From positions 70,900,642 through 70,964,641 of the forward strand of contig NC_133896.1 in NCBI RefSeq assembly GCF_964199755.1: 64,000 nucleotides of DNA, read 5' to 3'. The number at the start of each line of letters is the position of its first letter. The stretch's first letter is position 1. The stretch is from Larus michahellis (taxonomy: Eukaryota; Chordata; Aves; Charadriiformes; Laridae). The translations under genes and the position numbers were made by a program. Under the pieces are notes generated by a model. It saw nothing but the letters and a program-made list of their open reading frames with translations. It was not told the origin of the DNA and searched no databases. Positions 1 to 13,620 of the stretch are shown here, in pieces.

Positions 1-3000
1 ATGAACTAGGTATTTTTGAAAACTGCTTTTGATTTCCAAGTAGATTTAACACTATTACGTTAATTTTTTGCAAGCAAAAAAAAAAATAAATCCCAAATCC
101 CAACCTTCTTAGGTTTTGGAGGACGACTTTGCCACTGTATAAGTCTTAAAACTCCCCGAAAAGAAGAACCATGGGTGTCCAGACTCTTCCAAGCAGGCAG
201 AATAACAATAAACCTCTGCGTGCAGTAGTCCAAGTCCTCTTCACAGAGGAGAGCTGTGAGCGCTGCTGCCCCAGACACGCGTGCAAAGACAGGAAAGGAA
301 GCAGCGGTGAAAGGATCCCTGCTGCCTCCACAGTACTGAGACTCACCAGCTTTCTACTGAGCTGTGGCAGGTATGCTATAGAAGACATGCTGTGACACTG
401 GCTTCATGGGTGTTATGACATAAAAGAGGAAGGATGGATTAGCAGTTAGGGACTAAAAAAGCGCCAGGCCAGGGTGTAGGATGTTCTTCTCTATTGCTTC
501 CCTTGAAATACTGTGGATGTTATTGAGGGTAGTGGCTGCACTGAGGAATTTTCTAATATACTTATGCTGATATAATCCTCTCTGTGGATATCCTTATTCT
601 GCTGTAGCAGTCTCCACCTGGAACCTTACCTGCTGATATAACTCCTAGACAAGACCATAGTCTGTAATGTCCCCCAGTTAACCATCTATGAAATGAAAAT
701 TATGGCACCTCCATCCCTCACAGAGATGTCATTAGGATTAAATGCATTATAGACTGTGAGGCACTCAGGTATCGTAATGTAGTCCTAGAAGTATGATAAG
801 GTGCAGAGGAGAAAAAATGTGTGCCTTCGTAAATCATAGCTCTAGCAGCGGCATGTCAAACTCATGGTATGCAATCAGTTGAGCTCGGATCAAGCCTTAG
901 TCGTTAGTGGTCCACGCTGTGTCAGATCTTTTCATTAGACTTTTTCCAGCTTTGAGTCCTTCTCCAGATTTTGGAGGGTGGGGGAGTGGGGCAGAAACAA
1001 AGTTGGAATTGGCTTCCACTTGTATCTGATGCTTTGGTTTTATTTCTTAAAGAGGGCTATGGAGAGAGTAGAATTCCCTGTTAGACGGGTGGTGAGATGA
1101 ACTATAAGCAACTGTAAAAAACTGACCAAACAGAAGTATGCTCTAAGGACAAATTTAAATCTTAGTGACTGAAAGAGTTTCCAGTCCTTTGGATGCTGTA
1201 GGGAAAAGTTTCACACAGGAACTCCAGTAATTCAAGATGCATAAGTTCAGAAGAGATACCGTAGACCACAGAGATAACAGTGTGTATCCCTGGGGGCCCC
1301 GGCTGAGCAGGCCACTAACAAAGAGATCCAAAAGATAGTGAATGCCACCATTCTGATAGCAACAACATTGAAAGAAAGGGAAAATATTTTGTCTTCTTTT
1401 GATGAGGTGAGACAAAAGCTCAGGATCTCAGGATCTGAGGGACCAGACAAAGAATGAGGGAAGGTTGGAAGGAGGAAGAAAGATGACTGCAGAATAGACA
1501 GAGGAGGTCAGATGATTAACCTCTTATATAGAGTTCTCCAAAAGAAAAGGGGTATTTGTTGCTATATGCAAAGCCCCCACTACGACATACAACTCATTTA
1601 CCCTTAATTTTCTCCCCCCTCAGAGACCCGAGTTAGGCAACTCAGTTTGGAGGCCAAGATGTTGGCTGGGGGACACTGATTTTTGGGAAGCGGTTGTTCT
1701 ACTCTGCCTTGATGCTGCAGAATGAAGCAGCGTGTGACAGGGCTGTTGTGCTGCCACCTTAGGGAAGGTACTCCAGCAGACCACTTATAACAATGGGTGC
1801 AAAAAAGACTTCTTCAAAACCTGTAAATCCTAGCCACCAGGAGCATGTGGCCTCTGTGGAAGATGAGTGCACAGGTATAATCTGAAGTACAAATTTAAAA
1901 CCGGGATTATTAGAGACAGATGAGAAAGCAGTAGTAGCACATACAACTTTAACATAGTGAACTCGTTTCCAGTGGTGTTACTCCACGGAACTTCACCTGG
2001 ATTTGGGACTTTCACTCTGTTTTATGGGTTTGGTGTGGTTAAGGATGCGCTGGTTGAATTTAGTTCAAAATATTTTAATATGTTGAGCAAGAGCTATGAC
2101 AGAAAAGAGAAATCCATGAGGCGCTGGCAAAACAGGAGAATATAAATAAACTGCCCTTTTCTCCGCCCAGCGGTTCCAGTGAAGCAAAAGGTGCAAAAGA
2201 TGCAAACTCACATTGCAGAGGCAGCTTAAACCTTTAGAGTCTTCTGGTTTGTCTTTGAAGTCATATTTTCTTCAGTTGCCTATTCCTATTTAGATGCCTT
2301 CTCATCTAGTTCTGATCTGTGTAAATAAAAGTTCTGTCTCTGCCTTACTTCTCTTTTTTGTTTCTATGAAAACGGAAAGTCCACTTTAATTCACTGCTGC
2401 GCTGGAACTCCCCCCCTGCTGAGGAAGCTGAATGCTAGGGCTCAGAGCTCCTGCCTGCCTTGAGCTCTGCGGATAATCCTGTTAAACGGAGGTTTGAAGA
2501 GAAGGACTTACTTCTAAAGTGTTTGCAAGGGAGGGGGGAAAGCATTCCCGATTGCAACCAAAGGCACATACTCGTTGTCGGGAACAGCTGAGGGGTTTGG
2601 TGTTGCTTTCCGTCCCTCTCCAGCAGCAGTGTACAGCATGGCAACGGTCATTCTATTTTAGAGGTTTGAGCCCTAAAGTTTTTTCCCTGCTGGGTTGTTC
2701 AACCAGAAAGATTCAGTACGGATAAGCGGAGGGGAAAACAGTTCCCAGGCTGGCATTTTTGGAAGCCTTTGGGAGTGTGCGGCAAGTGTCCACCAGGACC
2801 CTCTGCAGTGCAAGTGGGCAGAGCAAATGCCCTGTCTTACTGGTCCTAAGCTTGTGTAGAGATGGGAACTGATGCTTTAAGCAGTTTGGTCTGCACATCA
2901 GATGGGGTTTCATTTCAGCTTGTTGTGAAAAGATTTCAATAATTACAATGATACTCTTGAGTTAAAAGGGATGTATTTTTCTATGCTTATTGTAAATACT

Positions 3001-3424
3001 GGATAGAATAGCAAGAAAGAGGCTGTTCAGAAAGGTGTTTACGTGTGTGTGTGTTTATATATGTTTCTGTGATTGGACATTAGTGTGTGTACTGAAAACA
3101 GAAATGCATTAGAACAGAAGATGTTTTAGCCTCTGTAGATCAGATGCAATAGCGTTAAGCTTGCTTTTTAGGCTCCATTTCTGAGCACACTGAAAAATTA
3201 ACTTTTATCCTGCTAAAACACACTCTCTGCAACTCTAAATTAGAAAAAGAGACAGATTAATGAGGTAAAATATTAACTCTGGAGCGCAAGAATCACTACC
3301 CGTGGACATGTTTGTTCATTTAAAACCAATATTTTCATTCTATCAGCAGCACAAAAGCCCTCTTTGTCCTTATTGTAAGGGCCAAGGGCGGGAGATTTCA
3401 TTCAAATTAAGCCCTGCTATTTTT
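1..3424. other. Intergenic, no gene seen
   Basis: AT-rich DNA with scattered short frames only. A slightly GC-richer patch at 2400-2900 has no recognisable content. A short TG run lies near 3040. Confidence 0.6.
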
Positions 3425-3980
3425 TAAGAGATGCCGGCCGGTGGGGGCTAACGCTGCTTTGAATCCACCTCCTGAGTTTTTCCGATTGCCGTGTGAACTT
3501 AAGGAGGAGGGGGGGAAGGTAGAGAGAAGAGCGTCAGGTATTTTCCCCCCTGATAAAATTTCCTCACTTTTTCGCCGTCATCTCTTCGGAAGCTCTCGCG
3601 GAGCAGGGAGGCAAAACCAGGCTGTCACGGAAACGGCCAGGTCCGGCCACTGCGGGGCAGCGCGGCGCGACCCGCACCGACCCGCACCGACCCGGTCCAA
3701 CCCGCCCTCGCAGCCCCGTCTCTTCCCTTCCGAAATGAGAGGGGAGGGGGGGGTTCGGCATGTCTGCAGGGAGAAGCCACGGCTGTTCCTGCGGCAGCAG
3801 CGGGGAAAACGGCAGCCGTAGTTTTTATCGGGGGGAGATGACAACCGAGAGGTGCGTGGGGAGGAAGGGTGGACCGGTCCGCCGCCGCCCCGCGAATCCC
3901 GTTCGTAATGGGGACGGCTGTCCCGGGCAGCGGGGCCTTGGTGCCACCCCTTCCCGGGGTGAACCTTTCCACTGCCACCC
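3425..3980. promoter_or_regulatory. Orphan CpG island
   Basis: An abrupt CpG-rich stretch in AT-rich DNA, with GCGGCGCGACC, a short tandem CGCACCGACC repeat (about 3668-3695) and CCGCCGCCCCGCG. Open frames of 126 codons (+, 3441-3821) and 202 codons (-, 3578-4186) cross it, but both read as GC-driven frames with no family resemblance. It could be the promoter of a noncoding transcript or of a gene whose other exons lie outside the window or went unrecognised. Confidence 0.6.
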
Positions 3981-6669
3981 GTGGAACACCTTCGGCTGCA
4001 CCCTGTGGAGACCTCACTGGATTGTTCTTTTTTTTCCCCCCTAGTTTCACTGTCCAGTCCAAAACGTGCCCCTGAAAAACTCATAACTTTCCCAGTTGTG
4101 TCATCCACAAAAGTGTTTGCATTGGGGGTTTCAGCACAAACACTAGTTTGCATTAAATTTTGGGGTTCCTGCCTTTGAGCTTGCATTTAAATTAGGCACC
4201 CCCTCCCTGCAGTCAAGCAAAATTAATCTCCTCCAACAGCCCGACCTATCAGGTTAAAACTATGCAGAATGATACAACCATTAATCAGATTTGCCCTTAC
4301 TCTCGCTTGACCCCTCACCCCTCCAAAAAAAGTCCCAGACCACCCAGAGTTTCATTCATGTTACTGACAGGGAACAGTTCCTGGCTGGTGATGTCCTCTG
4401 TGCCATGCCCTGGTGCCATCTGGGACTGCTGCGTGGTGGGTGCACGCCAAAACGCGCCCGTGAGAGCACCAACACCGTGGACAAACTCTGCTGGCCTTGG
4501 CCTCAGCCTTGGCCCTGCTTAGTTTGCGGGTATAGACACAGCGGCTGAGCCTCCTCCTAAGTCATCCTCGGTCAGGTTGCTGACCATTCATTGTGCAAAC
4601 CGTAACGCTCAATTTAATTAGGGAAATATCTCAGTAGCTTATCTCAGGAGAGTGATGAACACGTGCTGTCTATGTAGCCCATGTATGATAACAAAGGAGA
4701 TACGTACAGCCTGCTACCACCTGAAACACTTGCTGAGGTTCCCCAACAGCACCACGAAACTCAACCTAGGAAGAATTTCGGATGCCACGAGGCCTCCAAA
4801 CCAGTGATTTTCATTACACCTTGCTTCTGTAAATGTTTAGGCTGTTATTCTGCTGGTGTCCGTGGGGGTGTTCCAGCATGCAGTTAGGTGTGAGAGCAGA
4901 ATCAGCCCTCTGGACTTGTAAATTTTTTAGCTGTTTCAGAATTCACTGTAGTTATACAATTTGAAATAGTAGGGAGCATTTGCACATGTGAAAAGTGTTG
5001 GGTAAGATGTCTCATTGTGTACCAGATACTGTTTTATTTTATTTATGTCATGGAATAATTGAAAATGTCAGTGACATGATAGACATAATGTGAGTAGCCA
5101 AGACATCTAGGGAATACCATAATTTTTCTTTTTTAAAAGATGTGCATTTTTTTACAGCTAATCAACCTAGAACATATGGATACACCTCATTTTTATTAGA
5201 TCCCCTTTTCTTTAATTCTTTCTTTCTGTTACACTATTTTTGTTTCTGGCAGAAGAGCTTTGATATACTTATGCCTTATATGTAGACAAATGTATCTTCA
5301 GCAGAGAGAGAGTGTGTATAAAAGTGGCCAATATTTAAGCACTTATATTTAAGGAGGAAGAAAAATATCCATATCAGTTCTACCAATGGCATCCTCTCTT
5401 TCAAAACGAAAAATACAGATAAGAGGTTTTCAAAGTAGCCTGTGGGCTACTAGCACTCACCTCCTGGAATGCAACTCCTTCTGTAAATTAAGGGGATTCT
5501 GTCAGCTGTTGATCTTGCTTTTGCTTTTAAAGCATGACTTTGTAAATCAAGTCATGTGGGTTGCCCCGTACTTTTGTGTGCTTGGAGTGAACCACATCAA
5601 ATGTTTGTGCATTGTTGGCTTTTTTGTCTCTACAGTTTGGTCCAAAATTTCACCGAGTAGGGAATGTGTAGGTCCATTAAACTATTGTTTCTAAAGGACT
5701 TAGTGATCTGTTTTCTACTGAGTTATACAAACTAGGTTTTGTGGGTTTTGAAAACACGAGACTGAAAGGCAGTCTTTTGTTGAATTGAATTGTGTGTTGT
5801 TGATTTTAAGTCATGGACTCTTTGTATTCATGTTAATTTTGAAGAACAACCATGCTTTTTCTTTACAACGTGGAAGTGTAGAACTCAAAAGTATTTAACA
5901 AAATGCAGAAAGTTACTAAAAAGACTGAAAGGCTAAATACTAAAAAGTAGAAATATACAAAAGATATTTACCCAAATATCTAGATTAGTGTTATGAGAAG
6001 CTGACAACCCCCATGAACTGCACCAAGAATACAAGTTGTATAACTAGTATATTCCAACCTCCAAATGCCTTTCATGTCAATATGAGAGATACCATCAGGC
6101 ACTTTGAAAGCACCAACCTATTTATAAAGATACCATCAAAAAACCTGCCTGATGCAGCTGACTTATGAATCAATTATCTGGACTTCACCAATGATATATC
6201 TGTTCTGAATTTTAGAGCCATATGTTTAGAGCAACACCGTACACAGGTAGGCTATTCAACATCCCAACAGGGTTCTTATCTTCATGTATAGGCCTGTCAA
6301 AAAGAGGGAGAAAAATATCCTAACCGTAGGACCTGTTTCCCAGAAACAGTCTGTTAAAGGGAAAAAAAAAAGTTTGTGGATATCAAGTTATATATAACTG
6401 GAGGTAGAAGGGAAAGATTGATTAGGAGTAGCGTGTATGGGATTGGTGCTGACAGCAGACAATAAATTTAATTTATTTGAAAACTATTGAAGATGGTCAG
6501 TCAGATTTGTATTTTAAAAAAAAGTTTGTCTTAAGTGTTTGAATGACTTAAGAGACCGCCAATGTTTTTAGCACAGAATTTAAGCTATTGTGGGAAAGCA
6601 TAAACCGTCCTACTTGCACACTGAAGCAAGTAATTCTGCAGATATTTCTGTGGACATTAAGGCCCAGTG
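3981..6669. other. Intergenic, no gene seen
   Basis: Flank of the orphan CpG island, then AT-rich DNA. Short frames at 4262-4548 and 5386-5694 have no family resemblance. Confidence 0.6.
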
Positions 6670-6995
6670 AAGAATTTCACAAAGGCAACCATCTAGGGGA
6701 GGGACTCTTTATCACAGAGTGTAATGATAGGAGGAGGGGTAACAGTTTTAAACTGAAAGAGGGGAGATTTAGATTAGATATTAGTAAGAAATTCTTTACT
6801 GTGAGGGTGGTGAGGCACTGGAACAGGTTGCCCAGAGAAGCTGTGGATGCCCCATCCCTGGAAGTGTTCAAGGCCAGGCTGGATGGGGCTTTGAGCAGCC
6901 TGGTCTAGTGGGAGGTGTCCCTGCCCATGGCAGGGGGGTTGGAACTAGATGATCTTTAAGGTCCCTTCCAACCCGAACCATTCTGTGATTCTATC
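6670..6995 (+). mobile_element. CR1 LINE, 5'-truncated 3' end
   Basis: Matches the CR1 tail in sense orientation: GTGGTGAGGCACTGGAACAG, GTTGCCCAGAGAAGCTGTGG, then GGTTGGAACTAGATGATCTT, ending TTCTGTGATTCTAT. It shares subfamily features (GATGCCCCATCCCTGG, CTTTGAGCAGCCTGGTCTAG) with the copy at 47541-48050. It has no intact coding capacity. Confidence 0.92.
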
Positions 6996-8689
6996 TAAAC
7001 TGTTATGTCTTGGCTCTTTTCAGTTCAGGCACCTTCATTTCCTTGGTCCCAAATTCTCTTTCCATTTCTAGATACGTTTGTAAATTCAGTGCCTTTATAT
7101 TAGCGTGCTTATGCTCTGTTAGAGATTTGCTACCGCTTCGATAAAGCCGTATCGAAAAGGTAGATAAAAGGGTGTTTGTGAAACTCCTTATGTGCAGGAC
7201 CTTCTGCCGGTTGTTACTTCTTGCACTGTCCTTACAGTCCTTCCAGGCTCCAAGCTACAGCCACATAAACAGCTCAGCCCCTCGTCCTGGGCTGCCTGCA
7301 AAATAAAGGGCAATGCAGCCGAGCTTGGCAGCACAAAGTGCCACGGGTTGCTGAAGCAACTTATCCAAGGTCACTCTCTCTCTGTTTCAGTTTAATTTGT
7401 TTACTTCTCTGAGGAGATTACCGTGTTGAGCTGTTGGACTGAGTATTAACATTTTCTGAGTTCTCATGGGAAGACTAAAGTTGTTACACACCGGCAACTA
7501 GAAGTGACAAAGCTGGCACATCGTACCAGCCCACAGGAGTCTGCTCATCTTCCTTCCCGTACAAGTCATACCTGCACTTAATCAGTCAGAAAAATATCCT
7601 GCTGCATTACATGACACGACTGCTGTTCTTCACTGGCCAATAGAATAACTCAGAAGAAAATAGTGTGACTGTGTGGATGGTTGGCAAGTGAACTTATAAA
7701 AACATGACAAGTTTTAGATTGGAATTTCATATATGACACCGAGCTGTATTTTTCTAAAGCTACTGGAGATAATGATTATGCAGTGTGAGACAGATTTTCA
7801 GAGGACAAGTGTTTGGTACTTTGGCAGATCAAGTCTCCTGAAAGGTGTAGTAAGCTGTATATCAGCCATCTCCCCCTGCTCCCACTCCCCCCTAAAAAAA
7901 ACCAAACACGTGGAAGTTGTATCACTAGCTTTCTGAAGATCTGAGTTACTAATTAGGTATAACTGGAGACTTTTTATGTCTTTTTATGATTGGTAATTGC
8001 ATTTGGGATGGGAGAAGAAAAACTACCTGAAAAAAGCTGTAAATCTAAATTTCTTTTGCTAATATAACAGATTGCTGCAAATTATAAAACGGACATGGGC
8101 TTGCACTTATAAATATGAGCACACTGATAATTTCAGGCGATTGACATTTGGGTGTGGATCGGAAAATGTGGCTGGGGAAAATTTGTTCTTTCTCATTAAC
8201 TAAGTGTTGCCAGTGTTGTGGAAGCTGTATTCATTCAGTATTGAGGATAATACTGTCCCTAATCCCACAAAAAACCTTAAAAGTGAGATGCCACATGATC
8301 CTATCCATATAATCTAGTCACGGTTTCTGTTTCAATTACGTATAACTTTCTACAGGAAGGAACTTTTAAGATAACCTCTCTCTAAAGAAAAAAAAACAAC
8401 CACACAAACAAAAAAAAGACTATAAATGTTCTTATGTAGTGACTTTATCAGCATGTGGAATTCATCACTTATGTTGAAGTAAAATTCTTCCCTATGGGTG
8501 GAGATGGTCCACAACAAAATGTGTGGAACTGGTGACTACAAGTAAACTCCCAAAAGAGAACTGAAATGGTCCCCAGGTTATGTCTTGGGCCCCTCTACAG
8601 GGGTTAATTCTAATATAACTTGGGATTTATAAATAGCATACATGTTGTATGAGACAGGTTGGGTGCTTTATTTCTGCACGGTGCTCCGT

Positions 8690-8765
8690 ACCCAAGCTCC
8701 ATCCAAAGTCAGTAGGAAGCTGCAAGGGCTTTAGAGCACCTCTGAATTCTGGCCATTTAAGCATT
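8690..8765 (+). repeat. Old sauropsid interspersed repeat remnant
   Basis: CCATCCAAAGTCAGTAGGAA followed by AGAGCACCTCTGAATTCTGG resembles the common sauropsid repeat motif 'aaatcagtgggagc... agcacctctgaaaatcaggcc'. The family name is uncertain. Confidence 0.35.
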
Positions 8766-9173
8766 AATGGATTTGAGGAATTAAAGAGCATCAAGCATAG
8801 CAAATATTGACCTCTCCTCAGAAAATATTTACCATCTCATTTATTGTTGTATGTCCCCTGCACTAGGATGATATGTTGACATTAGCAGCTATGATTTGCT
8901 AGGTGCACTAATGTTCTAAATTGACAAACTCAGCTATTTATTTAAAGGCCCCTTGGATTGATTGCTAGATGCTTTGCTCATTGTAAATGTGTCTGTTCCA
9001 TGTTAAAATGTCACTTTGGTTTTAGGTATTTCTGGCTTTATAGCATAATTTTGAGCCTCATTTATTTTATATTAACAGCTTGCCAATTTTGTGAGTAATA
9101 GTATGGCAAGCATTTGTATACATGAGGCATGTTTTAAGCTGAACATTTCCAAGCCTTGTTTAAAGAGGCATTT

Positions 9174-9235
9174 GAAATTTTGCAAACGGGGAAACTGAGG
9201 CATAGAGCTGTAAGGGACTCACTGTAATATGTTTT
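9174..9235 (+). repeat. MIR-like SINE remnant
   Basis: Contains ACGGGGAAACTGAGGCATAG, the well-known MIR core-type string, followed by a degenerate GTAAGGGACTCACTG. Short and old. Confidence 0.5.
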
Positions 9236-12200
9236 CACAGCAGCTAATCCCCCTTTTTGTAATAAATTTAAGGCCTTAGTCACTTGAAAAGTGGGGTGCT
9301 GGGCTTCCATGGATTCAGGAGTTCTGAAACATGTGTTTCTATATGGAATCAGTTTTTCCTGATTTCCAGAAACTGGATCTACAGTCTAAAAGCTGATATT
9401 ATTTCCTGCGTCTCTTTCTCTGCCCATTGCTAGAGCTCGTAAGTATTTCTTCTGCAGAATAGTCAGAAAGCAGAAAAAATTCTTCCTGTTGTATCCCTGC
9501 TTTGTTCTGCAAGAGCCATTCTGTGTTTGAAATTAGGATAAGCACGAAGTCCATTATTTAACTCTCATGTTGCATTTTAGCTTACTTTTACATACCCATC
9601 TGTGACACTCAGGAAGCTGGAAGAAAGAATTAGGAAAAAGAGAAGGGTCTGCTGACAGAACCTGATCAGGCCAATTACACATTCCCTTGCTGTGATTTGA
9701 AATGAAATGCAGCACAAATGCCAGCTCTACCCCGTATTTTCCATCTATCCAACTTTAGAAGCCTGCCACTTAAGCTCAGTCTATAGAAACACAAGAACTG
9801 GTCAAGATGTCATTTGTAAAATGCTTTATGTGTTGCTTCATAAAGATTGGCTGATAAAAAAAAATAAATACACAAGTCAAGGTTTAACACAGGTATTGTC
9901 AATGGGGAAATATTTAGACTTCTCTTCTGTTTCTGTCCTAAAGCCCTGAACAGAAAAGGGTTCTTCCCTTAAACCTCTCCCAGACTGTCTAAAAACCACC
10001 TGTTTTCTTCTTTAAAGACGAGCTTTGAAAAGAGTCTTGAAGTGATTCACAGAGACAGAATCAAGCACAAGTTGGTACACAGCATAATTATGGAGAGCAC
10101 ATGTTTTAATGGTGATAGTCTATTAAGTTTTATACTCTGAAATCAGTGACGTTTGCAATAATTATTATTAATAGCCCAGTTTCTTACTAGTCATATTTAA
10201 ATGGAGCTTTATGGCTTAACTAACTAAAGTAATCAGCTTCCAATGGTGTATTATATTAGCCTAAATCATAGAATAGTTGAGTTTTAAGATGTGCGTTCAG
10301 TAGCTCTCTCTAACTACTTATTAGGCTGTAAATAAGGTAAAAATAACTCTCAACACTATTTACCCTAAATTACTCAGGGATCTCTAATGGAAAGCCTCAC
10401 TGAAACCCAGATAAGTTTTCCATAACGTAGAAGGAGAGACTCTGGCTGTTTGTGAACCTTCATTGAACGAACCTGAGGTTATGTGAACGACTGCACAACA
10501 CCTCGACGCAAGTCAAGAGATTTTCAGTGGTTCCAGCACCTTGGGATCAAGTCTCGCACCACCTAAACCTTGCCTAACACGTTCTCTAGAAGTTGTGACA
10601 CCAAGATGATGTGTGTCATGCTTATTCCTAATTTCTTTGGTGCTGACATCTTTGCTGAGAAGGCTGCTGCTATTCATCTGAGAGAAAATAAATGAGATTC
10701 AAAGCAAAAAGAATAATGCAGGTGAACAGAGGCTTATGAAAAATGAGTACAGCAAAGGACGATTTGGAAGACTTCTCTCAGAAACAAGCGGTGGGTGGAA
10801 GTGCCTGTCTGCATCCTAGTCACACCTGCTGGGGACTTGTTCGTGTAGTTTTAAATTGTCTGAGGATCCTACAAAAGCACTTTTGATGCCAGAAGGGCTG
10901 ATATGCTTTAGGGAGCCACTGGGAACAGTTTTCTGAATAGAAAGGTGACACTTTAAGACCTTTTTGGTGTGTTGGGTTTTTTTTTCCAACTGTAATCATG
11001 CCTTTATCAAAGGCTTTCCTTAGAAACTGTTTTATTTCTTAATACCCACACAGATAGCATTAGCTGGTCTCTTTTAAATAGTTTAAATGTTAAATTCAAA
11101 GTAAAAAGTTTTCTATTCTTTGGGGGTTTTGTTGTTGATGTTTGGGGTCATTTAAGGACACAAACCGTGCAGAACACTTTTCCTAAAGCAGTTTCTGGAT
11201 TTGATGTAAGCAGAGAACATCCATTCAAAGAGATGGATCAGAACCTTTTGTAACAATAAGTGAAATAATTCTTAAGAGGTAAGAAACTAATTGATTCTTT
11301 AAAGCTGCTTTTCTCAAAGGAGTTAACATCTACAGGAGGCATGAAAACAGCTTATTTTTTTCTTTACCTTTACTAACCCGGCACCTTTCTTTTTAACTTG
11401 CCTATGTGTTTTGCACTTACTTTGAGTTAATTAAAGATGAGGAATTCACAGAAGAAATGCATTTTCCCTTGGGCCATTACCACTTCTTTTCTCAGTGTGT
11501 TCTGCAGATCCATCTAGAGAATGGATCCTGTCATTGCAAAAATCGATTGGTGTGCCAGGTGATCAGCATTTACTGACAACACATAGTTAGCACTACAGTA
11601 AATATAGACTATAAAGGAGGTACTCAAAATGTGGTTTTGCTGGTCTATATTTTGGTCTGTTAAATGGTGCTTTGGGTTATAGGTAGTTGGTGAATGTCAA
11701 GATTTGCGTTCCTTCTAGATATTGCATGTTACAATGCCTGTTAGTAGCTGTGTACCTGGCACATCTGTCAGTTCCGTGTCCTGACCTCTGGGTTTGCTAC
11801 AAAAAACATGCTGTATACCAAATGTAACTGGAGTGGGTCAAGGCTGCGTTTGGAAGAAAATGGCAGGGCTGAAGTGAAGGCAGAGTTATCCTATCCCAAT
11901 GGGTTTTGAATATCATGTAATAATTGATATTATAGCTGTTCTTATTTGTGTACTTGTTAAGACATACCCTTTTTAGATAGTTTTCAGCTGGTCGTCTTAG
12001 GAGTATATTGCAGTTCTTTATAAATATCCTTGCAACAGGATATTGCAAGGAAGAGGAAGAAGTTTTTAGCTGTCATATGACCAGACACGTCTCCATGACT
12101 ATTCTTAAGGACTTGACAGTGATTGTCACTATTGTCCAACTAGGTGGTCCACAAAAAGTATCTTTCTATCTCACTGGCTTTATTTTAGGCAGGGAGAAAT

Positions 12201-12274
12201 TTCCCACTAGCTCGGATCTTAGAAGCCATCCTATATCCACATGCACTCTGAGAGGTGAGCAAAGGAAGGATGTA

Positions 12275-13620
12275 TGTGACAGAATCATATGGTTGGACAG
12301 GATAGCTGGAAGTTGTCTAGTCCAATCCCTGCTCCAATCAAGGCTAAGTTAGATCAAGTTGCTCAGAGCACTTTACAATTAAGTTTTGAACATGTCCAAG
12401 GACAGAAGTTCCAGAACCTTCCTGGGAAACATGTTTCAATATTTAACCACTCTCATTGTTAATTTATTTCCTTATATCCAGTTGGAATTTACCTTACTGC
12501 CACTTATATCTGTTGACCTATGTCCTTTTGCTGCGCACCTCTGAGAAAAGGCTGGGTTTGTCTTCTCTACAGCCCCCTAGAAGGTTGGTAAAACAGGCAA
12601 CTAAGTCCCACCTTAACCTTCTCTTCCCCAGGCTAAATAAACCCCTTTCCCTCAGCCTCTGCTTGCACATCATGTGCTCCAGCCCCTTAGCCATTTTCAT
12701 AGCCCTGTGTTGAACCAACTCCAGCCTGTTTGTCTTGCACTGGAGGGCCAGAAACCGCACAGTCTTCCAGAAGCAGCCACACAAGTGCTAGGTAGAGGGC
12801 AATCTGCTCTCTCCTTAATCTGCTGGCTGTGTTCTTACTAACACGGTCCAGGACGCTGTTGGCCTTCATAGCGACATGAGCTGACTCATGTCCAGTTTGT
12901 CCACTAGGACCACCAACTCCTTTTCTGGAGAGCTGTTCTCTCACCTGCTCAGTCCCCAGCACATACTGTTGTATGGAGCTATTGCATCCCAGATGTACAA
13001 CTTCTTACTTGTTTTGCTGAAATTCATGAGGCTCCTTGTTAGCCCAGTCCTCTGAGTTGTCTCTGCCTCGTTCCAGGGGGTCTCTCTGAATGGCAGCCTC
13101 TCAGTGTCTCAGTCATCGCCCCCACTCCGTGTCATTCACAAACTTGCCGAGGATGGGTTCTCTCCTGTTGCAGGGGCTGACAATGAAGATGCCACATAGT
13201 GTCAGTCCCAGTATCATCCCCTGACAAATGCCTGTAGAAACCAGCCCCAGTTAGACTTTGAACCACTGGGCCCTATCCTTTGAGCCTGACCATCCAACCA
13301 GTTTTCCGTAGTCCTCCTGTCTAGTCCATCTCTCCAATGTGCTTCTTACTGTGTCAAAAGCCTTGCAAAATTCAAGGTAAATCCCATCCACTCCTCTGCC
13401 CGCATCCACATAGACACTAATTTCATCATCGAAAGTGATCAGATTGGTCAGGAAATTTTTTTTTTCCATGGTAAATACGTACTGCCTGCTCCTAGTCACG
13501 TTCTTACCTTTTATGTAAGGTAAGTCTGGAAATGTCTTCTAGGGAGATTTGCTACATATTCTTCATAGGGACTGAGGTGACGCTGGCCACCTCAGACAGG
13601 TGTCCACCTCCCTGGTACAG
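12275..13620 (-). mobile_element. CR1 LINE, long old copy in reverse
   Basis: Reverse complement of a diverged CR1 covering part of the reverse transcriptase and the 3' region. The minus strand encodes broken pieces such as GIYLEFCKAFDTV (from the RT region of the family), with a damaged FADD-type motif (about 13135-13150). The family's 3' end points to about 12275. Many frameshifts and stops mark it as old and dead. The 13560-13620 end is uncertain. Confidence 0.85.

Larger units (their letters stand above)
6996..12274. other. Intergenic, only old repeat remnants
   Basis: No exon-like structure noticed. It contains the two short repeat remnants listed at 8.7 and 9.2 kb. Confidence 0.6.

Noticed and set aside
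12020-12052. Small inverted repeat CCTTGCAA/TTGCAAGG
   Set aside because: Arms of only 8 bp are expected by chance several times in a window this size.
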